Below are positions 8,955-17,346 of a stretch of DNA of 64,000 bases, piece by piece. Each line of letters opens with the position of its first letter. Position 1 is the first letter of the stretch. Source of the DNA: G965267605 sp965267605 (GTDB lineage Bacteria > Bacteroidota > Bacteroidia > Flavobacteriales_E > Vicingaceae). Made by a program: the position numbers and the translations under genes. The DNA lies in contig OZ254088.1 of assembly GCA_965267605.1 (NCBI GenBank), positions 1,426,001 to 1,490,000 of the forward strand. Direction: 5' to 3'. The notes beneath the pieces are model-generated. The model saw only the letters and a program-made list of their open reading frames with translations. It searched no databases and was not told the origin of the DNA.

Positions 8955-11927
8955 CTAATCAATTTGCTCCGGTTGAGCTGTCTTCTCGCGGATAGCATCG
9001 TAGATCACTTTCTGGATCTCCGTTCTGATGTTCATCTTCAACAGCTTCGGGTTCTTAGCTGTTGGATACACCCTATTGGAAAGGAATACATACACAACAT
9101 CATGCTCCGGATCATTCCAAGTGATGGTACCTGTGAAACCTGAGTGGCCATAGCTATCCAAGGATATCCCATCACAGGTTGGTCCACCGCCATCCGCTAC
9201 CGGTTTATCGAAAGCTGCCGCCCTTCTGTTGGTTTCACAAAACTGACAACGTGTGTATTCTGCGATCGTTGAATCTTTCAGGTAACGCTTTCCACCGTAC
9301 GTACCACCGTTGAGATACATCTGCATCAGCTTTGCCAAGTCGTTTGCGGACGAGAACAAGCCTGCATGACCGCCAACTCCACCCAGCATTGCGGCCCCTG
9401 GATCATGGACATGACCATGCACAACCTGCTTGCGGAAGGCAATATCGTTCTCCGTAGGTACCAATCGGCTCAATGGAAGCTTCTTCCTTGGGAGATATGT
9501 TGTTGTGCTCATCCCCAATGGAACATAATAAATGCTGTCTGCAAATTCATTGATGGGCTGTCCGGAAACATCATTGACAATCTTTCTCACAAAATAGTAC
9601 CCAAGATCACTATAGCGATATTCCTTCTTCAACAAGCGCGTTCCGAGAATACGTTCGTAGATGTGTTCCGGATAGTCCTTGTGAATGAAAAGGTTGTCAG
9701 CCACCCTTACAGGATAAGTAGCAGAGCTGTCTTTTGCGTAATACTTCGGATTAGGAACTCCTGACTTCAATGTTTTAATATAGAAGGGAATCCAGGATAC
9801 CAATCCGCTCTGATGAGAAAGTATCTCCCGCATATTGAGGTTCATGTACTTGCCCTCCCCCACCATTTCAGGGACATAGTCGCACAGATTGTAATCTAAA
9901 GAGAATTTGCCCTGATCCTGCAGTTGCATCAGACTTGAGGCAGAGGCCGCGATCTTGGTAATGGATGCAATGTCGTACACATCCGTAAGTCTTACTGGCT
10001 GCTGCTTGTCGTACGTATGGTAACCGAAAGCCTTATGGTAAATCACCTTTCCTTCCTTGGCAATGAGAACCTGACAACCAGGATAAGCCTCTGCCAGCAA
10101 TCCACCGTTGACAATGCTATCCACCCTTTCAAAGGTTTTTGAATCCAAGCCTACATCCTCCGGTACAGTGTACTTCATTCGGGTAACCTTCATTTGATCC
10201 AATCCATAACCCACTTTGTACTTTTCAGACACGCTTACCGGAAGTTTACCGTTCATTGAAAGTCCACCGTAGATTGCCTGTGCCGCTGCCTCCTGCGCGT
10301 AGTGGCTGTTTTGATATGCCATGATGCCCGCGTTCAAATACTCCATTCCTTCAAAGCCTCTTAACGAATAAGCATTTGCGAAGACCACACCGATGGTTGG
10401 AATCTTGATCCTTAGCAGGTTCATAAAGGATTTTAAACTGACCTCGATCTCGTATTTGCTCCAAGGACTCTTGTTCGAACGATGGATGCCCACAATTACC
10501 CGGTCATAGTTTTCGATGGTATCCAAAATCAATTTTTGAGAGGTAGGCTCCAACTTAGGGTACCATAATTTATCACACTCCTTGTAGAGATCAAGCTGTT
10601 CTTGAAATCTTGTAACTGTATCTGCACCAAAGGAGATCACTAATGTTTTTTTAGTCAGATCTTTAAGTGGTAATATCTCCTTCTTATTCTCCAGCAAAGT
10701 AAGCGATGCCTCAGACAGTTTTCGGTTCAAATGCTCGTATCTGGGTGCATTCAATTCTTCATATAAATCCACACGATCAACAAATTTCTTTTTGTCTAAC
10801 CCACACCACTCTTTGGCCTTAAGAATATTCTTACATCGCAGGTCGATCTCCTCCTGGCTGATCCATCCTGAATCCACCGCCTGCTCTATCATTTGAATGG
10901 CCAGAGGCACATCCTTAGGAAACAACAACACGTCATTGCCCGCAAGCAGCGCTTTGAGGTCTGCCATACCCGGATCGTAGAACTTGCTCACACCTTTCAT
11001 GTTGAGGGCATCAGTAAAAGCTAATCCCTTGAATCCAAGTGAATCCTTCAGCAATCCATTCACCACCTTAGGCGAAAGTGTCGTTGCCGTATTGGCCTCG
11101 GGTTCGTAAGCCGGAATGTGAAGGTGTGCAACCATTACGCTACCTAATCCCTCTTCAATCAATCGCTTGAATGGATACAATTCGATACTATCTAATCTGT
11201 GTACATCGTGATTGATGATCGGCAGCGTCTTGTGTGAATCTTTATCTGTGTCTCCATGACCAGGGAAGTGTTTGGCATTCGCCATCACGCCATTATCCTG
11301 CATCCCCTTCATATAGGCAATACCCATTCGCGCAACATTCTCCCGATCTTCTCCAAACGAACGTGCATTAATGACAGGATTCTTTGGATTAACGTTCACA
11401 TCCACCACAGGCGCAAGGTTCACATGGATTCCCAATCTTTTACACTGCTCGGCAATATGGCCTCCCATCTCGTATACAAGCTTATCATCTTGAATAGCGC
11501 CCAGGGTCATTTGCCAGGGATACTTAACCGTGCTATCCAACCGCATGGCAAGCCCCCATTCACCATCAATGGAAATCATCAGGGGTACTTTCGACATCTT
11601 TTGATACCTATTGGTAAGCTTGGCTTGTCTGTGTGGTCCACCCTGAAAGAAGATCAGCCCACCAATCTTCTGCTCTTTGATCAGTTTCTCAACCTTGGCC
11701 TCATGCTCTTTTCCTTTGTTGGAGTAAGCAGCAACCATAAATAACTGAGCGATGCGCTCTCTTTCAGAAAGTGAATTGAACACTGAATCAGTCCAGTTGG
11801 CCTTGGTCTTTGTGAAGGCAGGATCCTTGGGATCTTCCGGGCCCCATTCCTCATCCATAGCAATGAAGGAATACGCTCCGATGAAGAGTAAAAAGAAGAC
11901 TGTCGTTGGAACCCACCTCATTTGCAT
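8955..11927 (-). CDS. GH3 beta-N-acetylhexosaminidase fused to class C beta-lactamase-like serine hydrolase
   Basis: 990 aa in two enzymes. Residues ~45-580 are a glycoside hydrolase family 3 (NagZ-like) domain with the loop KHFPGHGDTDKDSH (219-232; His232 acid/base) and nucleophile Asp306 in FTDALNMKG. Residues ~590-970 are a penicillin-binding-protein/beta-lactamase-like domain with S655-I-T-K658, Y772-S-D and H928-S-G. Such fusions are common in Bacteroidota and probably act on muropeptides, one part on the GlcNAc-MurNAc bond and the other on peptide or ester bonds. An N-terminal segment (VFFLLFIGAYSFIA) exports it. The ATG at 11921 (third residue) may be the true start, since a promoter-like TACTTTTA box ends at 11930. 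Confidence 0.9.
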   Translation of the reverse strand: MQMRWVPTTVFFLLFIGAYSFIAMDEEWGPEDPKDPAFTKTKANWTDSVFNSLSERERIAQLFMVAAYSNKGKEHEAKVEKLIKEQKIGGLIFFQGGPHRQAKLTNRYQKMSKVPLMISIDGEWGLAMRLDSTVKYPWQMTLGAIQDDKLVYEMGGHIAEQCKRLGIHVNLAPVVDVNVNPKNPVINARSFGEDRENVARMGIAYMKGMQDNGVMANAKHFPGHGDTDKDSHKTLPIINHDVHRLDSIELYPFKRLIEEGLGSVMVAHLHIPAYEPEANTATTLSPKVVNGLLKDSLGFKGLAFTDALNMKGVSKFYDPGMADLKALLAGNDVLLFPKDVPLAIQMIEQAVDSGWISQEEIDLRCKNILKAKEWCGLDKKKFVDRVDLYEELNAPRYEHLNRKLSEASLTLLENKKEILPLKDLTKKTLVISFGADTVTRFQEQLDLYKECDKLWYPKLEPTSQKLILDTIENYDRVIVGIHRSNKSPWSKYEIEVSLKSFMNLLRIKIPTIGVVFANAYSLRGFEGMEYLNAGIMAYQNSHYAQEAAAQAIYGGLSMNGKLPVSVSEKYKVGYGLDQMKVTRMKYTVPEDVGLDSKTFERVDSIVNGGLLAEAYPGCQVLIAKEGKVIYHKAFGYHTYDKQQPVRLTDVYDIASITKIAASASSLMQLQDQGKFSLDYNLCDYVPEMVGEGKYMNLNMREILSHQSGLVSWIPFYIKTLKSGVPNPKYYAKDSSATYPVRVADNLFIHKDYPEHIYERILGTRLLKKEYRYSDLGYYFVRKIVNDVSGQPINEFADSIYYVPLGMSTTTYLPRKKLPLSRLVPTENDIAFRKQVVHGHVHDPGAAMLGGVGGHAGLFSSANDLAKLMQMYLNGGTYGGKRYLKDSTIAEYTRCQFCETNRRAAAFDKPVADGGGPTCDGISLDSYGHSGFTGTITWNDPEHDVVYVFLSNRVYPTAKNPKLLKMNIRTEIQKVIYDAIREKTAQPEQID

Positions 11928-11929
11928 GC

Positions 11930-11937
11930 TAAAAGTA
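11930..11937 (-). promoter_or_regulatory. Probable -7 box for the GH3/beta-lactamase gene
   Basis: On the minus strand this reads TACTTTTA, one mismatch from the Bacteroidota TAnnTTTG element. It ends 2 bases before the ATG at 11927 and 8 bases before the ATG at 11921. A start site some 6-8 bases downstream would leave the second ATG at or near the 5' end of the mRNA. The match is short and untested. Confidence 0.35.
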
Positions 11938-12054
11938 TATCATCTCACACCCCTTTGGTTTCAAGAACCGGACCGTTTATTAAAAGGTGAATGTTCATTA
12001 TACTCTTAACGTAATAATTGGCTAATTTGCTTGTTGAAGTATAAATTACTTCTG

Positions 12055-12369
12055 ATGACCCGACTGCAAACAGATTTCAAAAAGAAGGTAAAGCCCCGAT
12101 ACGGCTTCCGTAAACACATTACCTCATTCTACAAAGCAAACCAACCGCGTAGCTTTGTTTTTGTTCCTCGTTACTACGAGGAAGAGGATCTTGAAGACTT
12201 CGAGGCGCGTCTTGCAAAAGCGAAAGGCGAGGAATACCCTCAACACGCTTCACGTATCAGAGAGGCCTTTGCAAGAGAGGAACAAAGCAACAGTCGTAAG
12301 GTGGCCTTAAGGCTGATTCTCATCATTACTGTGCTGGCGCTTATCACTTACAAGTTTCTGCTTCAATAG
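12055..12369 (+). CDS. Small protein with C-terminal membrane anchor
   Basis: 104 aa from the ATG at 12055; a TTG at 12031 is also in frame but the region before 12055 is A/T-rich promoter-like DNA. Residues 1-75 are basic then acidic and soluble (a phrase PRYYEEEDLEDFEARLAKAKGEE suggests a helix, quoted in part as EEEDLEDFEARLAK). The last 17 residues (ALRLILIITVLALITYKF) form one membrane segment, so the protein should be tail-anchored with its soluble part in the cytoplasm. The family looks restricted to Bacteroidota, and no function is assigned. It lies 70 bases ahead of mutL. Confidence 0.7.
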   Translation: MTRLQTDFKKKVKPRYGFRKHITSFYKANQPRSFVFVPRYYEEEDLEDFEARLAKAKGEEYPQHASRIREAFAREEQSNSRKVALRLILIITVLALITYKFLLQ

Positions 12370-12416
12370 CTTATAATGAAATGCGTTTGACCTGCATGAT
12401 GTCAGGTCCATTTTGC

Positions 12417-12424
12417 TAATTTTG
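12417..12424 (+). promoter_or_regulatory. Promoter -7 box of mutL
   Basis: TAATTTTG is a full match to the Bacteroidota TAnnTTTG consensus. It ends 15 bases before the mutL ATG at 12440, giving a leader of roughly 10 bases or less. A TTTG at 12386-12389 may be the upstream element, although the 27-base spacing is longer than usual. Confidence 0.55.
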
Positions 12425-12439
12425 GGCATACTTCCATCT

Positions 12440-14251
12440 ATGTCCGATGTTATCAAATTACTTCCAGATGCAGTAGCCAACCAGATCGCAGCTGGTGAGG
12501 TTATCCAACGTCCTGCCTCCGTAGTTAAAGAGCTTCTGGAAAATGCTATAGATGCAGGTTCTACTGAGATAAAGGTTGTTATTAAGGATGCAGGGAAAAC
12601 CCTCATTCAGGTAATCGACAATGGGGCTGGCATCAGTCACAACGATGCACAGCTGGCCTTTGAAAGACACGCTACTTCGAAAATCTCAGAAGCCAAGGAG
12701 CTCTTTAGCATTACAACCAAAGGATTTCGAGGAGAAGCACTTGCTTCCATCGCTGCTATTGCGCACGTTGAACTAAAGACGAAGCAAGCAGAAGATGAAT
12801 TGGGCACCCATGTGATGATTGAAGGAAGTGAGATCAAGAATCTTGATTACTGTAGCTGCAATAACGGAAGCACGTTCAGTGTAAAGAACCTCTTCTTTAA
12901 TGTACCTGCCCGAAGAAATTTCCTCAAGTCGGATGCTGTTGAGTACAAGCATATCGTTGAAGAAATTCATCGTGTGGCACTTGCACACCCCGAGATTGCT
13001 ATCAAATTAACCAACAATGGTGAGGACGTACACCAACTGGATGTATGCAACTTTAGACAAAGGGTGGTTCAGCTTTATGGCAAGAAGTACAACGACAAGT
13101 TGGTGCCGATAGATGAGGAAACGGACATTGTAAGGATTACCGGATTCATTGGTAAACCTGAGGCCGCCCGAAAATCAAGGGGGGAACAATACCTCTTTGT
13201 CAACCACAGGTTCTTCAAGAGCCCATACTTCCATCATGCCATTTCCAATGCTTTCGAAGAACTTATCCCGGATGGGCATTATCCTAGTTATTTCATCAAC
13301 CTGGACGTGGACACAAGTAAGATCGATGTGAACATCCATCCTACAAAAACGGAAATCAAGTTTGAGGATGAGCGGCACATTTACCAAATTTTAAGGACGT
13401 CTACACGTCAGGCGATAGGTAAGCATAACATTGCACCAACGTTGGATTTCGAGCAGGAAACAGGATTTGAAACATTGGGCAAACCAACCAAAATCATTAC
13501 GGAGCCTCAGATCAAGGTTAACCCTGATTACAATCCGTTCAAAACCGGTAGTTCAGGTGGAAGCAGCAAGAAAGAATCAAACGAGCCAGCCCTGAAGGAT
13601 TTTCAGCCTTCGGTAGAGTTTGAAACAGTTACAGAGGACGCACAACAGTTGGAAATGGAGGTTGAGACACAGCCAACAACCAGCTATGATGTGCAGGCCA
13701 TCGCACAAATTGACAGAAATTATATCCTCGCCAGGGTAAATGATCAGGTCATCATTGTAGATCAGAGCAGGGCACATCAGTTGGTGATCTACAACAGATT
13801 GAAGGAAAATCAGAACAATAACAAGACATCTCAACAGTTAGCATTTCCTGAGACCATTAAGATCACTGCTGGTGATTTTGAGGTAGCCAAGGAGATGATA
13901 ACACTGATGCAGGAAGTGGGATTGGATGTAAACGAATTCGGAAAGAACACGTTAGTTGTGAATGGGATTCCAAGCGGATTGGAAGGCATCAACGCAGCTG
14001 AACTCATTGAGGAATTTATTGAGCAAGGGAAGTCCGGAACAGAGGGTAATGACATCAAGGAACTGGATAAGGCATTCGAATGGATTGCCCGAACTTCATC
14101 CATTTCACACGGACAATCCCTAACGATGCCTGAAATGAACAACCTCCTGTCCGATCTGTTCCAATGTGAAACTCCTCAGGTATTGCCCAACCGCAAACAC
14201 ACTTTCGTGGTGCTGAATGCGGAGCACGTGGATCAACTATTTTCTGCTTAG
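12440..14251 (+). CDS. mutL: DNA mismatch repair protein MutL
   Basis: 603 aa from the ATG at 12440. MutL couples mismatch recognition by MutS to strand removal. The GHKL ATPase motifs are intact: ELLENAIDAG (31-40), VIDNGAGI (58-65), TTKGFRGEAL (92-101). The transducer domain and a Gln/Thr-rich linker (~330-430) follow. In the C-terminal dimerisation domain, the place of the metal-binding endonuclease motif DQHA-x2-E-x4-E is taken by DQSRAHQLVIYNRL (441-454), which has lost the His and both Glu residues. The terminal CPHGRP-type motif is replaced by LPNRKH. So this MutL probably lacks nicking activity. Two rhomboid genes follow after 3 bases. Confidence 0.95.
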   Translation: MSDVIKLLPDAVANQIAAGEVIQRPASVVKELLENAIDAGSTEIKVVIKDAGKTLIQVIDNGAGISHNDAQLAFERHATSKISEAKELFSITTKGFRGEALASIAAIAHVELKTKQAEDELGTHVMIEGSEIKNLDYCSCNNGSTFSVKNLFFNVPARRNFLKSDAVEYKHIVEEIHRVALAHPEIAIKLTNNGEDVHQLDVCNFRQRVVQLYGKKYNDKLVPIDEETDIVRITGFIGKPEAARKSRGEQYLFVNHRFFKSPYFHHAISNAFEELIPDGHYPSYFINLDVDTSKIDVNIHPTKTEIKFEDERHIYQILRTSTRQAIGKHNIAPTLDFEQETGFETLGKPTKIITEPQIKVNPDYNPFKTGSSGGSSKKESNEPALKDFQPSVEFETVTEDAQQLEMEVETQPTTSYDVQAIAQIDRNYILARVNDQVIIVDQSRAHQLVIYNRLKENQNNNKTSQQLAFPETIKITAGDFEVAKEMITLMQEVGLDVNEFGKNTLVVNGIPSGLEGINAAELIEEFIEQGKSGTEGNDIKELDKAFEWIARTSSISHGQSLTMPEMNNLLSDLFQCETPQVLPNRKHTFVVLNAEHVDQLFSA

Positions 14252-14254
14252 CAT

Positions 14255-15118
14255 ATGTTTCAGAATATTCCACCAGTTGTAAAGAACCTGCTCATCATCA
14301 ACGTTTTGGTGTGGGTGGCTGATATTGTGATCGGTGGGGATTTCTTCATTCGTTACTTAGGTCTGCACCATTGGGCATCTGATGAGTTCCTGCCCCACCA
14401 ATTGATCACTCATATGTTCATGCATTCGAAGGGAAGCTTCATGCACATCCTCTTTAACATGTTTGGACTATGGATGTTCGGTCGTCATCTTGAAGTGAAA
14501 TTTGGCTCGAAGAAGTTTCTGATCTTCTACTTTGCCTGTGGACTGGGCTCTGCGGTAATTTCCTTAGGTATAGAAACATTCCGACTAGATGCATTGCACC
14601 AGGTGATTGTAGAGTATTCCGAAAACCCAACGCCAGAGGCATTTGCCATGTTTATCAAAGATTACATTCCGGATTGTGAAGGCATCATGGGAGGTATTTC
14701 TGGTTGCCCAATTATCAATGAGAATGGAGAAACAGTTACACAGGTTTTTAACCGAATTCTTTACTCTTTGCAAGACGACCCAACGAATGCACAAGCAGTT
14801 GAAAGCAGCGTAGCACTTTGCGAAGCCTGGTACGAACAACGCGTAAACACGGTGAGCGTAGGTGCTTCAGGCGCGATATATGGGATCTTCGCTGGATTTG
14901 GTTTGATCTTCCCGAACGTTATGCTCATGCTGCTCTTCCCTCCTATTCCAATGAAGGCAAAATGGTTGGTGTTGGTGATGATAGGTTTTGAGCTCTATCT
15001 GGGTATTCAAGCTGATCCGGGCGACAATGTTGGACACTTTGCCCACCTGGGTGGAGCTGTAATCGCGTTCATCCTCATTAAACTATGGAGGTTCGATAAA
15101 TTCTACGATCAGTTATGA
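14255..15118 (+). CDS. Rhomboid family intramembrane serine protease with a long inserted loop
   Basis: 287 aa, six predicted membrane segments. The catalytic serine is Ser206 in GASGAIYG and the histidine is His264 in AHLGG. The structural motif HILFNMFGLWMFG (64-76) is typical. Between TM3 and the catalytic TM4, residues ~110-200 form an inserted soluble region of about 90 residues with several cysteines (C141, C151, C189), absent from the neighbouring rhomboid; it should face the periplasm. Rhomboids cut transmembrane segments of other proteins; the substrate is unknown. The stop overlaps the next rhomboid start by 4 bases (ATGA). Confidence 0.92.
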   Translation: MFQNIPPVVKNLLIINVLVWVADIVIGGDFFIRYLGLHHWASDEFLPHQLITHMFMHSKGSFMHILFNMFGLWMFGRHLEVKFGSKKFLIFYFACGLGSAVISLGIETFRLDALHQVIVEYSENPTPEAFAMFIKDYIPDCEGIMGGISGCPIINENGETVTQVFNRILYSLQDDPTNAQAVESSVALCEAWYEQRVNTVSVGASGAIYGIFAGFGLIFPNVMLMLLFPPIPMKAKWLVLVMIGFELYLGIQADPGDNVGHFAHLGGAVIAFILIKLWRFDKFYDQL

Positions 15119-16008
15119 GTACGTTCTTCGAGCGATTGGGGCATGAGATCCGATCAAGAAACGTAGTCATACAATTGATCGGCATTAACGTGATCGTATT
15201 TGTGATCACCTTGATAGTCAATGCTGGAGGATTCCTTTTCAAGAGCAACAGCACGATCAATAGCTTTGTCGACTGGCTGGCAGTACCTGCCGCTCTTGGT
15301 GAACTGGCTTACAAACCCTGGACGCTTCTTACTTACATGTTCGTGCACGACTACCAAAGTCTGTGGCACATCTTCTTCAACATGCTTATACTTTACTTCT
15401 CTGGAAGGATATTCCTTTCTGAACTTGGACCGAAGAGACTTTGGGGCACCTATCTACTTGCAGGCTTGTCGGGCGCCATTCTCTATGTGATTTCATTCAA
15501 CATCTTTCCAGTATTCAATGAATTCATGAACAGCGGTTTGGTGGGTGCATCCGCCTCTGTTATAGGCATCCTTATTGCAATCGCTGTTTATATGCCCAAT
15601 ATGGAGGTAAACCTGATCCTTCTGGGGCCTGTGAAACTGAAATGGATCGCCCTGTTCTTCATGCTAATGGACCTTGTAAAGCTTACAGATGGTAATGCTG
15701 GTGGACATATTGCACATTTTGGCGGTGCATTGTACGGCTTTCTATACATCACCTACCTCCGAAAAGGAAAGGACATGTCTTTAGGTTTAATGACCCTTGG
15801 AAGTCGCATTAAAAATGCGTTCAAGCCTAAACCAAAGATGAGGGTTGAGTATAGCCGAAAACAAAATCAGTCCTCCAAGCGTTCTAAGTCTGATATGCAA
15901 AACCAGGAGGTCATAGACGCCATACTTGACAAGATTGCCCGATCGGGCTACGACAGTCTGAGCAAGGAAGAGAAAGAGATCCTCTTTAAAGCCAGCAACA
16001 ACGGCTGA
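15115..16008 (+). CDS. Rhomboid family intramembrane serine protease with C-terminal DUF6576-type tail
   Basis: 297 aa. Membrane part is residues ~17-215 with HIFFNMLILYFSG (85-97), catalytic Ser146 in GASAS and His201 in AHFGG. After residue 215 comes a basic cytoplasmic linker (RKQNQSSKRSKS) and a helical tail ending EIDAILDKIARSGYDSLSKE in style (seen here as VIDAILDKIARSGYDSL), the small domain found at the end of many Bacteroidota rhomboids. It overlaps the upstream rhomboid by 4 bases and shares a base with the start of the phosphoesterase gene (TGATG), so all three are coupled. Confidence 0.92.
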   Translation: MSTFFERLGHEIRSRNVVIQLIGINVIVFVITLIVNAGGFLFKSNSTINSFVDWLAVPAALGELAYKPWTLLTYMFVHDYQSLWHIFFNMLILYFSGRIFLSELGPKRLWGTYLLAGLSGAILYVISFNIFPVFNEFMNSGLVGASASVIGILIAIAVYMPNMEVNLILLGPVKLKWIALFFMLMDLVKLTDGNAGGHIAHFGGALYGFLYITYLRKGKDMSLGLMTLGSRIKNAFKPKPKMRVEYSRKQNQSSKRSKSDMQNQEVIDAILDKIARSGYDSLSKEEKEILFKASNNG

Positions 16009-17255
16009 TGTATCTAGGATTCTTCATATTCGTCTCCTGTCTTATCCTGCTGATCGACTTCCTTTTCTATAGGGGTTTGAAGGCAGCAGTTAGAAAGCTC
16101 GACCGGAAGTACCAAAGAATTGTATTGATCGCCCATTGGACGGTAACGCTATGGGTTTTCGGTGTATTCGTTTACACAGCAGTAATCATGGCCAATGAAA
16201 TGGTTGTTCCCAGATTTGTAAGAACCTATCTCGGAGGAATGAATTTCGTGATCCTTGTTTCTAAGATGATAGGACTTCCCTTTATTCTCATTGATGAATT
16301 GTTCCTCGGCATTAGAGGGACCATCCGCATGTTTACCAAAAAGAAAGGCGAACCCACTCCTCCTGATGGTTCCAGAAGAGATTTCCTGAAGAAGACCGGA
16401 GTGATCGCAGCCGGTATTCCTTTCGTTGGTCTCACATATGGCATCTTCAAGACTGCCTTCGACTACGAAGTAAGAAAGGTAGCATTGAAGATTCCTGGTC
16501 TTCCTTTAGCGTTCAAGGGAATGAAAATCGTTCAGGTAAGCGATATTCACAGTGGAAGTTTTGTGTCTCCTGAACCGCTGGAGAAGGCTGTGAGCATCAT
16601 TAATGAACAAAGCCCCAATGTAATTTTCTTTACCGGTGATCTGGTTAATGAAATTGCTGAGGAAGCACTACCCTTCGTTGATACTTTCCGGAAATTAGAA
16701 GCACCGTACGGTGTGTATTCTATTCTTGGTAATCATGATTATGGCGATTACTATTACCAGCGGGATCAGTTCGAACAGAAAGCCCAGAACAAAGAATTGA
16801 TGCAAGCCATCCACAAAGCCAATGGATGGAATCTGCTTTTGAACGAGCACGCAGTCATCAAGAACCAGGGAGAAAAACTGGCAATCATTGGTGTTGAGAA
16901 TTGGGGTGCCGGTCGCTTTGCCAAATATGGGGAACTAGCTACCGCTATGCAGGGCACCGAAGGCATTGAAACGAAATTGCTCTTGTCTCATGATCCTTCT
17001 CATTGGGATGCACAAATCAGACAAGATGCGCCAGAAATTGCAGCCACCTTCTCAGGACACACGCACGGCATGCAAATGGGCATTAAACTTCCTTCAGGAT
17101 ATCAGTGGAGTCCGTCACAATGGATGTATGAACAATGGTCTGGTCTTTATGCCAACAACAACCAGCAACTATACGTGAATACGGGACTTGGATTCATTGG
17201 CTACCCTGGCCGTGTGGGAATTAAGCCTGAGATCACGGTATTCGAATTAGCCTAA
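16008..17255 (+). CDS. Membrane-anchored metallophosphoesterase
   Basis: 415 aa. Residues 1-110 hold three to four membrane segments, then a twin-arginine motif SRRDFLKK (122-129) precedes a hydrophobic stretch (GVIAAGIPFVGLTYG) and the calcineurin-type phosphoesterase domain. Metal ligands are visible in VSDIHSG (D179, H181), FTGDLV, GNHDYG and SGHTHG. The layout matches the YkuE/YaeI family, where the enzyme is exported by Tat and acts on lipid-linked phosphates such as lipid A precursors, but the actual substrate is not shown by the sequence. The gene is the last of the mutL-rhomboid run and ends before a palindromic intergenic repeat. Confidence 0.9.
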   Translation: MYLGFFIFVSCLILLIDFLFYRGLKAAVRKLDRKYQRIVLIAHWTVTLWVFGVFVYTAVIMANEMVVPRFVRTYLGGMNFVILVSKMIGLPFILIDELFLGIRGTIRMFTKKKGEPTPPDGSRRDFLKKTGVIAAGIPFVGLTYGIFKTAFDYEVRKVALKIPGLPLAFKGMKIVQVSDIHSGSFVSPEPLEKAVSIINEQSPNVIFFTGDLVNEIAEEALPFVDTFRKLEAPYGVYSILGNHDYGDYYYQRDQFEQKAQNKELMQAIHKANGWNLLLNEHAVIKNQGEKLAIIGVENWGAGRFAKYGELATAMQGTEGIETKLLLSHDPSHWDAQIRQDAPEIAATFSGHTHGMQMGIKLPSGYQWSPSQWMYEQWSGLYANNNQQLYVNTGLGFIGYPGRVGIKPEITVFELA

Positions 17256-17258
17256 GAA

Positions 17259-17342
17259 GTATTGAGTAGTTAGATGTGAGTATTGAGATGGACGCTATCC
17301 AACTCAATACTAAAAGCCGCAGGCATACTAACTACTCAATAC
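17259..17342. repeat. Nested inverted repeat between convergent genes
   Basis: GTATTGAGTAGTTAG at 17259-17273 is matched exactly by its reverse complement at 17328-17342. Inside it, AGTATTGAG (17279-17287) pairs with CTCAATACT (17303-17311). The core GTATTGAG thus occurs four times, two on each strand. It fills the gap between the phosphoesterase and the convergent rhomboid and could act as a bidirectional terminator or be a dispersed intergenic repeat; there is no long T-run. Confidence 0.75.
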
Positions 17343-17346
17343 CCTT

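Noticed and set aside
8645..8995. 116-codon plus-strand ORF
   Set aside because: It covers the 5' end of bshA and the 3' end of the GH3 gene on the other strand, with no family features.
11256..11744. 162-codon plus-strand ORF inside the GH3 gene
   Set aside because: It lies fully opposite a well-supported enzyme gene, has no recognisable domain and reads as an antisense shadow.
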